In this document: positions 1 through 6,790 of the stretch, piece after piece | How positions within the stretch are numbered: position 1 is the first letter of the stretch | How the letters are laid out: each line of letters begins with the position of its first letter | The notes under the pieces: generated by a model | The model's database searches: none | Told to the model about the DNA's origin: nothing | Seen by the model: the letters and a program-made list of their open reading frames with translations, nothing else | NCBI RefSeq assembly: GCF_014904735.1 | Contig: NZ_JACZCR010000054.1 | Location: 1 to 64,000 of the forward strand | Length of the DNA stretch: 64,000 nucleotides | Direction: 5' to 3' | Source: Microbulbifer hainanensis | GTDB lineage: Bacteria; Pseudomonadota; Gammaproteobacteria; Pseudomonadales; Cellvibrionaceae | Program-made: the position numbers and the translations under genes

Positions 1-25
1 AAGCCTGAGTTCTCTTCTTACCCAT
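1..25 (-). CDS. Cassette protein, 5' fragment
   Basis: An ATG at 23-25 read leftward is preceded by an excellent ribosome binding site, GGAGGT at 31-36, and opens a frame beginning MGKKRTQA that leaves the window. It would be the 13th cassette from the integrase. Too little is visible to assign a function. Confidence 0.55.
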
Positions 26-38
26 GGTACACCTCCGT

Positions 39-56
39 GTTAGGCCGAAACCTAAC
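39..56. repeat. Short inverted repeat GTTAGG-N6-CCTAAC
   Basis: Two integron core-like hexamers face each other across 6 bp in the leader of the partial cassette. Each resembles the GTTRRRY core of attC sites, so this could be a minimal recombination-site remnant or simply a leader hairpin. It is too short to be a normal attC. Confidence 0.4.
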
Positions 57-93
57 TATACAGAGTGTCTACTAAGCGTGGGTAAGTCTTGAA

Positions 94-176
94 CCTAACG
101 CCGCCAGCATGCGCAGCTTTGCAGTGGAGGCGAAGCCGCAACGAAAAAGCCGTCGCCGTGCCTGGCCTTGTTAGGT
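94..176 (-). repeat. attC site 1
   Basis: Imperfect palindrome bounded by CCTAACG on the left and TTGTTAGG on the right, the inverse core sites of an integron cassette. It lies just 3' of the gene at 195-449 as read on the minus strand. Confidence 0.8.
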
Positions 177-194
177 GTTCCCTCAGGTTTGCAG

Positions 195-449
195 CTATTT
201 TTTATAGGCATAGTAGGTTCTTACTGCCTTTTTATCCCCATTTGCGACCGTTACTCGTAGCATTCCGTCGTCGATGGATATGTTTCCACAAGTGCTACTG
301 TGGCAACCGTCCTTTTCTAACAGGTCTCTACAGATGGGGCACTCCAAGTAGTGACCCGACCAACCCTTTTCAGTTGGTCCGTGCGAACAAAACTCGACTT
401 TAAAGTTGCTAGAAAGCTCATCTAGTGTCGTGCGCCCTGGGAATTTCAC
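195..449 (-). CDS. Integron cassette protein with Cys-rich centre
   Basis: 84-residue protein filling the space between two attC sites, so it is a genuine cassette gene. It starts at ATG 449, immediately inside the cassette. The middle holds ECPIC and CHSSTCGN, a Cys/His spacing that could bind a zinc ion; flanking parts are polar with no membrane segment or signal peptide. I do not recognise the family. Expression probably depends on the upstream integron promoter or on read-through from neighbouring cassettes. Confidence 0.65.
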   Translation of the reverse strand: MKFPGRTTLDELSSNFKVEFCSHGPTEKGWSGHYLECPICRDLLEKDGCHSSTCGNISIDDGMLRVTVANGDKKAVRTYYAYKK

Positions 450-456
450 ATTTACA

Positions 457-542
457 CCTAACGCTCGGTTTAGGGGCGGCTGGAGCGTAGCGTAAGCCGT
501 CCCAGCCGCGCATTTCGCGGCGATTACAACCGCTTGTTAGGT
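457..542 (-). repeat. attC site 2
   Basis: Bounded by CCTAACGC and TTGTTAGG with an internal imperfect palindrome (GGGGCGGCTGGAG and CGTCCCAGCC arms). Separates the cassettes at 195-449 and 545-1015. Confidence 0.8.
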
Positions 543-544
543 TG

Positions 545-1015
545 CTAGAACACTACGTAGCGCGGACTTTCTTGAGTCGAAGCAGGGCTGAGTTCCGCGG
601 GCCAATGCCCTTTTTCGAACCATTCCCACTGTGCTTCCAATTCAATTGGAGGACATATTTCCTCCAAAATAAATATCGCTTGTAATGCAAACGTCCATGC
701 CGCATGGTATGCAGCTATATTTGGCGCATACCATACGTCCTCCCCTTCAACAAATGGTACTCTTTCTTTTGCTTTCTCCAAGCAAAAGTCCAATAACTTA
801 TCCCAGTAAACAATCAAGTCTTGATCTTCTGATATTAATTTATCGCAGTATGCTTGTTGCTGAAAATGTATGGCGCTTACACGCTCACATTCTGGCCCTT
901 GCCATTCATCCCAAGACAATATGCGTTCAGGATAATCTATCAGATTTTTTCCCACTGAACCGAACAGATCTACGCTGTCTAGATTTTGTACGAAAGCTTC
1001 AAAAGCTTGATTCAT
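545..1015 (-). CDS. Integron cassette protein, unknown function
   Basis: 156-residue soluble-looking acidic protein rich in Trp and aromatic residues (for example WDEWQ near residue 36 and WEWFEKGHW near the end). It has no signal peptide or membrane segment. The ATG at 1015 lies 8 bp from the neighbouring attC and the stop abuts the next attC, the tight packing typical of cassettes. Family not recognised; the all-alpha look with a Glu/Trp-rich C-terminus recalls small immunity-type proteins, but that is only an impression. Confidence 0.7.
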   Translation of the reverse strand: MNQAFEAFVQNLDSVDLFGSVGKNLIDYPERILSWDEWQGPECERVSAIHFQQQAYCDKLISEDQDLIVYWDKLLDFCLEKAKERVPFVEGEDVWYAPNIAAYHAAWTFALQAIFILEEICPPIELEAQWEWFEKGHWPAELSPASTQESPRYVVF

Positions 1016-1022
1016 GCGAAAA

Positions 1023-1108
1023 CCTAACGCCTTGCTTTGGGGCCGAAGTGAAGCATAGCAGAACGGAGGTCCCGGCCGCGAAGCGGCGAAAACAGCAACT
1101 TGTTATGT
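1023..1108 (-). repeat. attC site 3
   Basis: Bounded by CCTAACGC and CTTGTTATG with a central imperfect palindrome; separates two cassettes. Confidence 0.78.
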
Positions 1109-1123
1109 GGTTGGTGGATAACA

Positions 1124-1342
1124 TTAAACACCGGCTTTGACCATTTCTTTAATTTTGCTGGCCTTTTCGAAATGATCTAATTTATGGGTTTCAATCCACC
1201 ACCGGGCTGCTTCCATAAGAACTTCGGACTGATCGTTCTTGTTTTTAAAAAACGCATAGAAGGATAGTCCCACATCCGCGCCTTTTTTCTCAATTTTCTG
1301 ATCACATACTTCAATGATCTTTTCTCTAAGTTTTTCTCGCAA
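1124..1342 (-). CDS. Small cassette protein, probable TTG start
   Basis: The open frame extends back through the neighbouring attC to 1573, which cannot be right for a cassette gene. Inside the cassette no ATG is in frame. A TTG at 1340-1342 is preceded by AAAGGA at good spacing, giving 72 residues; a GTG at 1364-1366 is the alternative. The protein is Lys/Glu-rich with a C-terminal part containing ARWWIETHKLDHFEKASKI. Probably cytoplasmic and helical. Family not recognised. Confidence 0.55.
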   Translation of the reverse strand: MREKLREKIIEVCDQKIEKKGADVGLSFYAFFKNKNDQSEVLMEAARWWIETHKLDHFEKASKIKEMVKAGV

Positions 1343-1365
1343 ATCACTATTCCTTTGATGCAGCA

Positions 1366-1452
1366 CATAACGACCCGCACAGGGGCAGGCAAATAAGCGC
1401 AGCGTTTTGGCTGTCCCAGCGACCAACGGGAGCGATTGCTGCGGCTTGTTAG
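1366..1452 (-). repeat. attC site 4
   Basis: Core-like ATAACG on the left and CTTGTTAG on the right, with GGGGCAGGC and GCTGTCCC arms. Confidence 0.75.
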
Positions 1453-1457
1453 TTGCT

Positions 1458-1724
1458 TCAGACACCAAGGTTTCTCCGAAGCACTTCAGCTGATTTGATA
1501 ATACGGTCAGTTCTGTACAATTCTGGGTGCTTCTCGGAGTCTTTGTAATCCGTGGGCTCACCTGTATTAGCATTTACGACCCAAGACACCTCTGGGCGAC
1601 GCTCACCCAAGTGCAAGCCTACAGACTGAGAATTTCCGCCAAGTATCTCGGCAACAACGCCGTAGGTACAGCGAGTTTTTACCTTATTCAGGTATTCGAT
1701 AATTATCTGAATTTTCTCTTCCAT
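1458..1724 (-). CDS. Cassette protein with weak alkyltransferase-like motif
   Basis: 88 residues starting at ATG 1724. The stretch TYGVVAEILGG (residues about 20-30), followed by HLGERRPEVSWVVNANTGEPT, recalls the DNA-binding winged helix of O6-alkylguanine transferase-like proteins, where TYG-x-(V/I)A is followed later by a W-H/N-V segment. The catalytic PCHR motif is absent. The resemblance is an inference from short motifs. It sits between attC sites 4 and 5 and is cassette-borne. Confidence 0.6.
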   Translation of the reverse strand: MEEKIQIIIEYLNKVKTRCTYGVVAEILGGNSQSVGLHLGERRPEVSWVVNANTGEPTDYKDSEKHPELYRTDRIIKSAEVLRRNLGV

Positions 1725-1744
1725 ATCTCAAATATCCTTGAGCA

Positions 1745-1886
1745 ACTAACGCCCACAGTAGGGGCGGCTTACCTTGTGCGCCTTTTGCGCAAAACTGGGA
1801 GCGTAGCGACCTGCGCAAAGGGCGCACAAGGTAAGACGTCCCGCGGAGGCCCGAAGGGCCATAGCATACTATCTGTGATTGTTAGG
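1745..1886 (-). repeat. attC site 5 (long type)
   Basis: A 142-bp attC with core-like ends CTAACGCC and TTGTTAGGC. Its internal arms, CTTACCTTGTGCGC and GCGCACAAGGTAAG, are shared almost verbatim with attC sites 7, 10 and 11. Confidence 0.82.
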
Positions 1887-2337
1887 CTTTTCGGACTGAC
1901 CGAACCATGGCTTGAATAGATTTTTCCTCTAAACCCTTGTATTCCAGATCACAGTTATAAGTAATTAACAAAAATTCATTTTCGACGGCAATGTACCAAA
2001 CTTTCCAGTAAACCCCAGAATCAACATACTCGGATGTTAATGCCGGCAGCGATTGAATTGGAAATTTACTCAAGATCGCGTTACTTGGATTATTATCCAC
2101 AGCAATCTCTTTAAATTGTTGCTCTGAAATTTTTTCAGTAAATTTATAAACACTTATCTGCAAAGCTCCGGCGCCATCGTCTTTATAGAAAGACCATAAA
2201 TCATCATCTGCTTGTAACTTCCACTCGTTCAGCTTAGTAATTTTCCAATTACTACCTTCTGGCTGCACAACTGCATCTTTAGCAAAGACGACAGCGGAAA
2301 TAGTTAGTGAAAATATGAATGATGCGAGTTTTCTCAT
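1882..2337 (-). CDS. Secreted cassette protein
   Basis: 151 residues with a clear signal peptide (MRKLASFIFSLTISAVVFA, cleavage probably before KDA). The mature part looks like a compact alpha/beta domain with a Trp-rich first half (WKITKLNEWKL, DDLWSFYKD) and a C-terminal AMVRSVRKA helix. The stop overlaps the adjacent attC by a few bases, common in cassette arrays. Exported to periplasm or beyond; function unknown. Confidence 0.7.
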   Translation of the reverse strand: MRKLASFIFSLTISAVVFAKDAVVQPEGSNWKITKLNEWKLQADDDLWSFYKDDGAGALQISVYKFTEKISEQQFKEIAVDNNPSNAILSKFPIQSLPALTSEYVDSGVYWKVWYIAVENEFLLITYNCDLEYKGLEEKSIQAMVRSVRKA

Positions 2338-2345
2338 GTCTATAG

Positions 2346-2441
2346 CCTAACGCCTCAAACACCGGCTTGGTGAAGTTGGCGGCTTTTTTGGAACAAAAAA
2401 GGTGACAGCTTTACCAAGTCCGCGTGCTTTGACTTGTTAAG
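2346..2441 (-). repeat. attC site 6
   Basis: Ends CCTAACGCC and CTTGTTAAGC, with long complementary arms around CTTGGTGAAG and CTTTACCAAG. Confidence 0.78.
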
Positions 2442-2802
2442 CGACTGGCTGTGGAGGGCCACTACGACCAGCTGAATCATAACCGTCACCTAACATATTA
2501 ATAACATTTTGAACTGCCCACTCTAGCTCGTCTTGGTTACACCAATACTCGTCGATAACTCCGAACTTGCTATATTTCGACTGGTTGTAACCGTCTTCTA
2601 TATCGTTGTACCAGACAACAGAACTTCCAATTATTGCGACCACCCAAAAACCACCGCCTTCAGCTCCATAAGTTGCCTCCTGCCACTTTTCAGGTGGAAC
2701 TTTAATCAATTCCCAAACCTTTCTTTGCTCCGGGCTCATGCGATCAAATGCATCGTTTATATCGTCCCACAAAGCAGCTTCTGATATTGGTTCCCAGCTC
2801 AT
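2437..2802 (-). CDS. Integron cassette protein, unknown function
   Basis: 121-residue soluble protein: helical N-terminus (MSWEPISEAALWDDINDAFDRM), a central beta-like GGGFWVVAIIGSSVVWYNDIEDGY and a polar Pro-rich tail. The layout recalls small immunity-like folds, though no family can be named from the sequence alone. ATG at 2802 lies 12 bp inside the cassette. Confidence 0.68.
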   Translation of the reverse strand: MSWEPISEAALWDDINDAFDRMSPEQRKVWELIKVPPEKWQEATYGAEGGGFWVVAIIGSSVVWYNDIEDGYNQSKYSKFGVIDEYWCNQDELEWAVQNVINMLGDGYDSAGRSGPPQPVA

Positions 2803-2813
2803 GCTTATTTTCG

Positions 2814-2956
2814 CTTAACGCCGCCAGCAGGGGCAGCTTATCTTGTGCACATTTTGCGCGAAAATGGGAGCGTAGCGACCCGCGCAAAAATGTGCACAAG
2901 GTAAGCTGTCCTGCGGAGGGCCGAAGGCCCGAAGCTTCACTGCCTGGCATTGTTAT
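2814..2956 (-). repeat. attC site 7 (long type)
   Basis: About 143 bp with TTAACGCCG and TTGTTATGAG ends. Internal arms TTGTGCACATTTTGCGCG and CGCGCAAAAATGTGCACAA make a long hairpin. Confidence 0.82.
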
Positions 2957-3465
2957 GAGTTTACCACCTGCTCAATGTACTGGCGTAAGTTTTTAGGCAG
3001 GTGAAAACATTCAGAAAACCAGACACCATTTAGGCTCTTATCACCGTCTTCAACTACCGCACTCGTATTACAACCAGCGCTAACTAATAGCTGTAACATC
3101 TTTAGAGACTGTCTACAGCAAGCTCTCAAGAATGGTGTTTTATCCATGTACGCTCGGAGCTCAATATCCGCATTTGAATCAAGTAGGACCTTAACAATTT
3201 CAACTGATTTTGATTCATCATGGTGAACCGTATCTATCAAAACGTGAATAGGTGAGTCACCACACTCATTAACATAGTTCACGTCCGCCCCGAGCTTTAA
3301 GTAGTGCCTCACATAATCAATTTGCTTGTTTTTGCACGAAGCAAGTAAAAGTGTATCTCCAAATGAATCGACTTCATCTATGTTATCGAAAGGGCCATAG
3401 CAAGCTTCGATCTCACTTGGAGTTAGTTCTTTTAATTCCGATTCGTAGCAAGAATTATGAATCAT
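2953..3465 (-). CDS. Ankyrin-repeat cassette protein
   Basis: 170 residues with about three ankyrin repeats: FGDTLLLASCKNKQIDYVRH..LGADVN, CGDSPIHVLID..VEIVKVLLDSNADIE and DKTPFLRACC..LKMLQLLVSAGCN. The hallmark helix-turn-helix and GADV/NADI turns are visible. Ankyrin proteins act by protein-protein binding; in bacteria small ones often pair with catalases or with toxins as immunity proteins. No partner is evident here. No signal peptide, so cytoplasmic. Confidence 0.85.
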   Translation of the reverse strand: MIHNSCYESELKELTPSEIEACYGPFDNIDEVDSFGDTLLLASCKNKQIDYVRHYLKLGADVNYVNECGDSPIHVLIDTVHHDESKSVEIVKVLLDSNADIELRAYMDKTPFLRACCRQSLKMLQLLVSAGCNTSAVVEDGDKSLNGVWFSECFHLPKNLRQYIEQVVNS

Positions 3466-3473
3466 GCTTTACT

Positions 3474-3545
3474 CATAACGCCCGTAGCACGGGTAAATTT
3501 GGAGCGTAGCGAAAAATTTATCCCTGTGCCTACGCTTGTTAAGGT
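3474..3545 (-). repeat. attC site 8 (short type)
   Basis: A 72-bp attC with ATAACGCCC and CTTGTTAAG ends. Nearly identical to attC 9, 330 bp away. Confidence 0.82.
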
Positions 3546-3579
3546 GAATTCACTTAATAGAAACCACTGCCCCTAGAGA

Positions 3580-3795
3580 CTATAGCGTATGAATCAAAGC
3601 CGACGCCTTATTTTCATCAACACCTTCGACTGCCAAAAGCTCACCTTTCATCAACTGTCGAGCGACTCGCTTTAACTCTGTTGCATGAAGGCTCGTACAC
3701 ATCTGAATTCGGTCGCAAAACGCACTTAACGGCCAACTATTCTCACCCGCCCAGCGACGACCTTCACTCCAAGATTCGATTACAAGCGTTGCCAT
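3580..3795 (-). CDS. Small cassette protein, unknown function
   Basis: 71 residues beginning MATLVIESWSEGRRW. The C-terminal half (LKRVARQLMKGELLAVEGVDENKASALIHTL) has the helix-strand-helix look of small L7/L12- or ClpS-like folds, but the similarity is too weak to name. It lies between the two near-identical short attC sites 8 and 9. Probably cytoplasmic. Confidence 0.6.
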   Translation of the reverse strand: MATLVIESWSEGRRWAGENSWPLSAFCDRIQMCTSLHATELKRVARQLMKGELLAVEGVDENKASALIHTL

Positions 3796-3803
3796 GTCGA
3801 AAC

Positions 3804-3874
3804 CTTAACGCCCGTAGCACGGGTAAATTTGGAGCGCAGCGGAAAATTTATCCCCGTTCCTACGCTTGTTAACT
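3804..3874 (-). repeat. attC site 9 (short type)
   Basis: A 71-bp attC with TTAACGCCC and CTTGTTAAC ends; same sequence family as attC 8. Confidence 0.82.
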
Positions 3875-4222
3875 GTTGGTTACTAGCCACCTGTACAGTA
3901 GCCAGAAAAATATAACCCCCATTACAGCGACTACGTTGCAATACCACTTTTTCGCTGTAGAGGTAGTTTGCCTTTGGAAGTAGCCGAGCGCACATCCAAG
4001 AATGACCAGAGGGAAAGCTATTATTGATCCCCATAGCATGAAATTTCCAGTAACCCTATTAGAGCCACCTTCAACATCTCTCAACCAAGCAATAAATTTT
4101 CGAACTAGCCCGGGCTCAGTGTTTTCATCACAATCGTAAATTGAAGCAAGAACTGACAAATATGCCAATGCATATGTCAAAAGCCCTAAAGGAATTATTA
4201 TTGCCAACCACTCTTTATTCAT
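3869..4222 (-). CDS. Cassette-encoded membrane protein
   Basis: 117 residues with three hydrophobic segments: about 5-27 (AIIIPLGLLTYALAYLSVLA), 62-82 (FMLWGSIIAFPLVILGCALGY) and 95-112 (VVAVMGVIFFWLLYRWL). A polar acidic loop lies after the first. Inner-membrane protein of unknown role; the stop overlaps attC 9. Confidence 0.7.
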   Translation of the reverse strand: MNKEWLAIIIPLGLLTYALAYLSVLASIYDCDENTEPGLVRKFIAWLRDVEGGSNRVTGNFMLWGSIIAFPLVILGCALGYFQRQTTSTAKKWYCNVVAVMGVIFFWLLYRWLVTNS

Positions 4223-4229
4223 TGCTTAC

Positions 4230-4374
4230 AGTTAACGCCGCGAGCAGCGGCAGCTTGCTTTGTGCGCTTTATGCGCGAAAATGGGAGCAAAGCTACCTGC
4301 GCATAAAGTGCACAAAGTAAGCTGTCCGGTGTAGGCCCGTAGGGCCGGAACGAAATGCCTCGCCTTGTTATAGG
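4230..4374 (-). repeat. attC site 10 (long type)
   Basis: About 145 bp, GTTAACGCC and CTTGTTATAGG ends, long complementary arms CTTTGTGCGCTTTATGCGCG and CGCATAAAGTGCACAAAG. Confidence 0.82.
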
Positions 4375-4377
4375 TTT

Positions 4378-4791
4378 TCACCAAAGTTTCCACCAAGGCC
4401 TGACTTTAGATGCAACTGGCTCACCAGGACGATAAATTTTTTCACTTTGCCCATCTGCTACCGTAATATCCAAAAGTAATGCTTTTTCTAAGATGAATGG
4501 AAAAAGCTCATCAGCTCTTGAATACAGAATTGCTAGCATCCCCATCTTACTCGCGAAATTGTTTAGCATTGGTCCATCGGCCCACGGACTATTTTCCATT
4601 TCAGGATCATCGTCTTCATAGCTACACAAGCATGGATATTTATCTGTCAGAATTTTATGCAATGCTATGAGCTTCTCATGAGCTCCAGACTTATCCTCAT
4701 AGTACTCTTCTCTGAGCTCTTCAATATATTTCCAGGCTGCATCATTTTCATCTGGTACATCTGTGAGTATTAAATCTAAAGTAAAGCTCAT
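4378..4791 (-). CDS. Integron cassette protein, unknown function
   Basis: 137-residue acidic soluble protein (EELREEYYEDKSGAHEKLIALHKIL; CLCSYEDDDPEMENSPWADGPM) ending in a basic, Trp-rich tail KVRPWWKLW. The central PWADGPM motif recalls a protein family found scattered in gammaproteobacterial accessory DNA, but I cannot name a function. No signal peptide or membrane segment. Confidence 0.68.
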   Translation of the reverse strand: MSFTLDLILTDVPDENDAAWKYIEELREEYYEDKSGAHEKLIALHKILTDKYPCLCSYEDDDPEMENSPWADGPMLNNFASKMGMLAILYSRADELFPFILEKALLLDITVADGQSEKIYRPGEPVASKVRPWWKLW

Positions 4792-4803
4792 ACTACTTTT
4801 GAC

Positions 4804-4947
4804 CTATAACGCCGCCAGCAGGGGCAGCTTACCTTGTGCGCGTTTTGTACAAAAATGGGAGCGCAGCGACCTGCGCAAAACGTGCACAAGGTAAGCTGTC
4901 CCGCGGAGGGCCGAAGGCCCGGAGCTTTACTGCCTGGCTTTGTTACG
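4804..4947 (-). repeat. attC site 11 (long type)
   Basis: About 144 bp; CTATAACGCC and TTTGTTACG ends. Highly similar to attC sites 5 and 7. Confidence 0.82.
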
Positions 4948-4950
4948 TTT

Positions 4951-5481
4951 TCACTTGAACAGGGCTTCCAAATCGAAAGGCTCCAGTATATCCGTATGGT
5001 TATGCTTCAGTGCGTACTCGGAGGTACTGGCATTATATGTTTTACAATTTATTCCGGTGTCATACTTTGTGGCACAGATAGTGACGAGATCGAAATATAT
5101 TCGGATTGACTTTACCTTTGGGGAACCATATAAATTTACCTTCTCTGAATCTGGCGGCCAGAATTTTACAACTTCAAAGTTCGTATCACGATTGAGAAAA
5201 ATTTGCCCTTTCTCATTTTTTCCAAACTCCCAAATTCTTCCATTCGTTTCACACTGTTCGTTTTCAATGTCATCTAGGGGGTAGATCATATACTTCTCCC
5301 CGACCAAATCTTTGCTCTGTTCTTGATCTACGTGTTCATTGAAAACCAGATAGTCAAAATCCAAAGTCAACAACGAAAGCTCTTCCATACACATGTAATG
5401 GTAAAAGGTTACATTTGCCTGGGCGTGAATGGTTCCCGAATAGAACACTAGAAAAGCTATTGTAAATATTGTACTTCTCAA
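4951..5481 (-). CDS. Secreted cassette protein, TTG start
   Basis: The long frame runs back through attC 12 to 5580. Within the cassette the best start is TTG 5479-5481 behind AAGGA, giving 176 residues beginning with a signal peptide (RSTIFTIAFLVFYSGTIHA). The mature part has five or six cysteines (MCMEE, EQCETNG, TICATK, INCKTY), suggesting disulfides in the periplasm or outside. Family not recognised. Confidence 0.65.
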   Translation of the reverse strand: MRSTIFTIAFLVFYSGTIHAQANVTFYHYMCMEELSLLTLDFDYLVFNEHVDQEQSKDLVGEKYMIYPLDDIENEQCETNGRIWEFGKNEKGQIFLNRDTNFEVVKFWPPDSEKVNLYGSPKVKSIRIYFDLVTICATKYDTGINCKTYNASTSEYALKHNHTDILEPFDLEALFK

Positions 5482-5496
5482 TTTAATTTTCCTTAA

Positions 5497-5611
5497 CGTA
5501 ACGCCGCGCTCAGCCGCGGGCAATTTGGGGCGCTTTATGCGTAATAATGGGAGCGCAGCGACCGCGCATAAAGTGCACAAAGTTGGCTGTCGGTTGCAGC
5601 GCCTTGTTCAA
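5497..5611 (-). repeat. attC site 12
   Basis: About 115 bp with GTAACGCCG on the left and a degenerate CTTGTTCAA on the right; arms GGGGCGCTTTATGCG and CGCATAAAGTGC. Confidence 0.72.
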
Positions 5612-5640
5612 TATTTCCACCAGCACCCCCGCCATGCAGG

Positions 5641-6036
5641 CTAAATAAGCATGTTCTCAATTTTGTACAATACGAATTCTTTATCTACCACACGAAAATA
5701 CAAACTTACAACGTACGAACCGCTTTCTGATGACTGAATATCAACTCTATAGTTGTTCTCATCGATCTCTAGAAATTGGTGCTCATAATATCCTGAGATT
5801 GATTCCGGAAAGAAAAAGGTCTTTCCCTTCAAAATTTCTATACCTCCTTGCGATACTTGGTCCTCGCCTTCTAAGTAAGTTTCGGTATAGATTAAATCTT
5901 GAGCAACGTGCGCCTTTCTCACCTCCTGATTTTTGTAGAAAACCTGAAGAAAGGATTTTAAATCTTCTACATCAGAAGCAGCCACTCCTGACGAAATGGT
6001 CAAAAAAATTGACACTGCAATTAGCTTCAATTTCAT
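5641..6036 (-). CDS. Secreted cassette protein
   Basis: 131 residues with a signal peptide (MKLKLIAVSIFLTISSGVAA, cleavage before SDVED). The mature domain begins DLKSFLQVFYKNQEVRKAH and ends in strand-rich SYVVSLYFRVVDKEFVLYKIENML, compatible with an NTF2-like or cystatin-like fold, which is only an inference. AAGGAAAAT precedes the ATG on the minus strand. Confidence 0.7.
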   Translation of the reverse strand: MKLKLIAVSIFLTISSGVAASDVEDLKSFLQVFYKNQEVRKAHVAQDLIYTETYLEGEDQVSQGGIEILKGKTFFFPESISGYYEHQFLEIDENNYRVDIQSSESGSYVVSLYFRVVDKEFVLYKIENMLI

Positions 6037-6052
6037 ATGTATTTTCCTTTTT

Positions 6053-6170
6053 ATTGAACGCCGCGCTCAGGCGCGGCTTGCTTTGGGCGCTTTACGCGCG
6101 AAAATTGGAGCGCAGCGACCGCGCGTAAAGTGCACAAAGTGAGCCGTCGGCTGCAGCGCCTGGTTATGAG
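6053..6170 (-). repeat. attC site 13 (integrase-proximal)
   Basis: About 118 bp, TTGAACGCCG and TGGTTATGAGCG ends. It belongs to the first cassette after the integrase, the one most recently inserted under the usual model. Confidence 0.8.
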
Positions 6171-6466
6171 CGCTTACGAAGTACACTTTTTACCCCGCCC
6201 AACTTGACCGGACCAAATTTTCTGAATAGTTGGTCTACCAATAGTGGTAGAATTACAAGCACGACAAAAAGCCCGACCCAACTAAAGTAAAATAATAAAT
6301 AAAAGAAGGCCGCCGTACCAAATGCTGATGCAATTATTGCCTCTAGTAAATTGGCCCACCATGGTTGGTGAAATATTGACACGCACTCTGAGCATACGTA
6401 GTTGTTGCTCAGCACTGGCACACTCAGTGTGTTCCGAGAGCAGTTTGGGCACTTCCGTTTAAGCAT
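6164..6466 (-). CDS. Zinc-ribbon membrane protein, first cassette
   Basis: 100 residues. The N-terminus has a zinc ribbon CPNC-x18-CSEC (residues 6-29), followed by two membrane segments (LLEAIIASAFGTAAFFYLLFYF and VGLFVVLVILPLLVDQLF) and a basic tail. The start codon lies only about 12 bp from the attI junction and has a weak ribosome binding site. As the first cassette it should be the best expressed from Pc. Function unknown. Confidence 0.7.
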   Translation of the reverse strand: MLKRKCPNCSRNTLSVPVLSNNYVCSECVSIFHQPWWANLLEAIIASAFGTAAFFYLLFYFSWVGLFVVLVILPLLVDQLFRKFGPVKLGGVKSVLRKRS

Positions 6467-6476
6467 GCTCGATTAG

Positions 6477-6550
6477 CTCATAACAGTTTATTCAAAAGAC
6501 GTGTCTTTATATCAAGCTGTCGTCTATCCACGACAGAAATTGACTGAGAA
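6477..6550 (-). other. attI recombination region (approximate)
   Basis: The junction core CTCATAAC at about 6477-6484 (GTTATGAG on the cassette strand) matches the end of attC 13, marking where cassettes enter. The adjacent bases toward intI would hold the integrase-binding sites of attI. The right boundary is a guess. Confidence 0.6.
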
Positions 6551-6654
6551 AAAATTAAAGTTCTTATTTTTCAATGTCTTATCAATCCCATGTGGCAATT
6601 ATTTCCGGCGAAACGCGACGCGTCACTTATTACCACATGAATTCCCGTCGTTTG

Positions 6655-6682
6655 ATCATAATCTGAACCCTTTTAAAGTCAA
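6655..6682 (-). promoter_or_regulatory. Candidate cassette promoter Pc
   Basis: On the minus strand, TTGACT (6677-6682) and TATGAT (6655-6660) are 16 bp apart and point into the cassette array from between intI and attI, the place where Pc is found in other integrons. A transcript would start near 6648. Confidence 0.5.
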
Positions 6683-6734
6683 TGACTTAGGGTGATATGC
6701 AGGTAGATAGGCGATGCGTCTCGTGATCTATGGC

Positions 6735-6776
6735 TTGACTCTTGTCCACCGCCCTTAATACTGTATATAAAAACAG
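6735..6776 (+). promoter_or_regulatory. intI promoter with LexA (SOS) box
   Basis: CTGTATATAAAAACAG at 6761-6776 is a match to the CTG-N10-CAG LexA operator. A TTGACT -35-like element lies at 6735-6740 and the box ends 14 bp before the intI ATG. LexA control of integron integrases is established in Vibrio and in mobile integrons. Confidence 0.85.
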
Positions 6777-6790
6777 CATGAGTTTGAGTC

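Noticed and set aside
1343..1573. N-terminal extension of the cassette frame through attC 4
   Set aside because: It translates a recombination site; cassette genes lie between attC sites.
6053..6170. Hairpins between cassettes as transcription terminators
   Set aside because: Their ends carry the integron core sites and no T-tract follows; they are attC sites, although they may reduce read-through.
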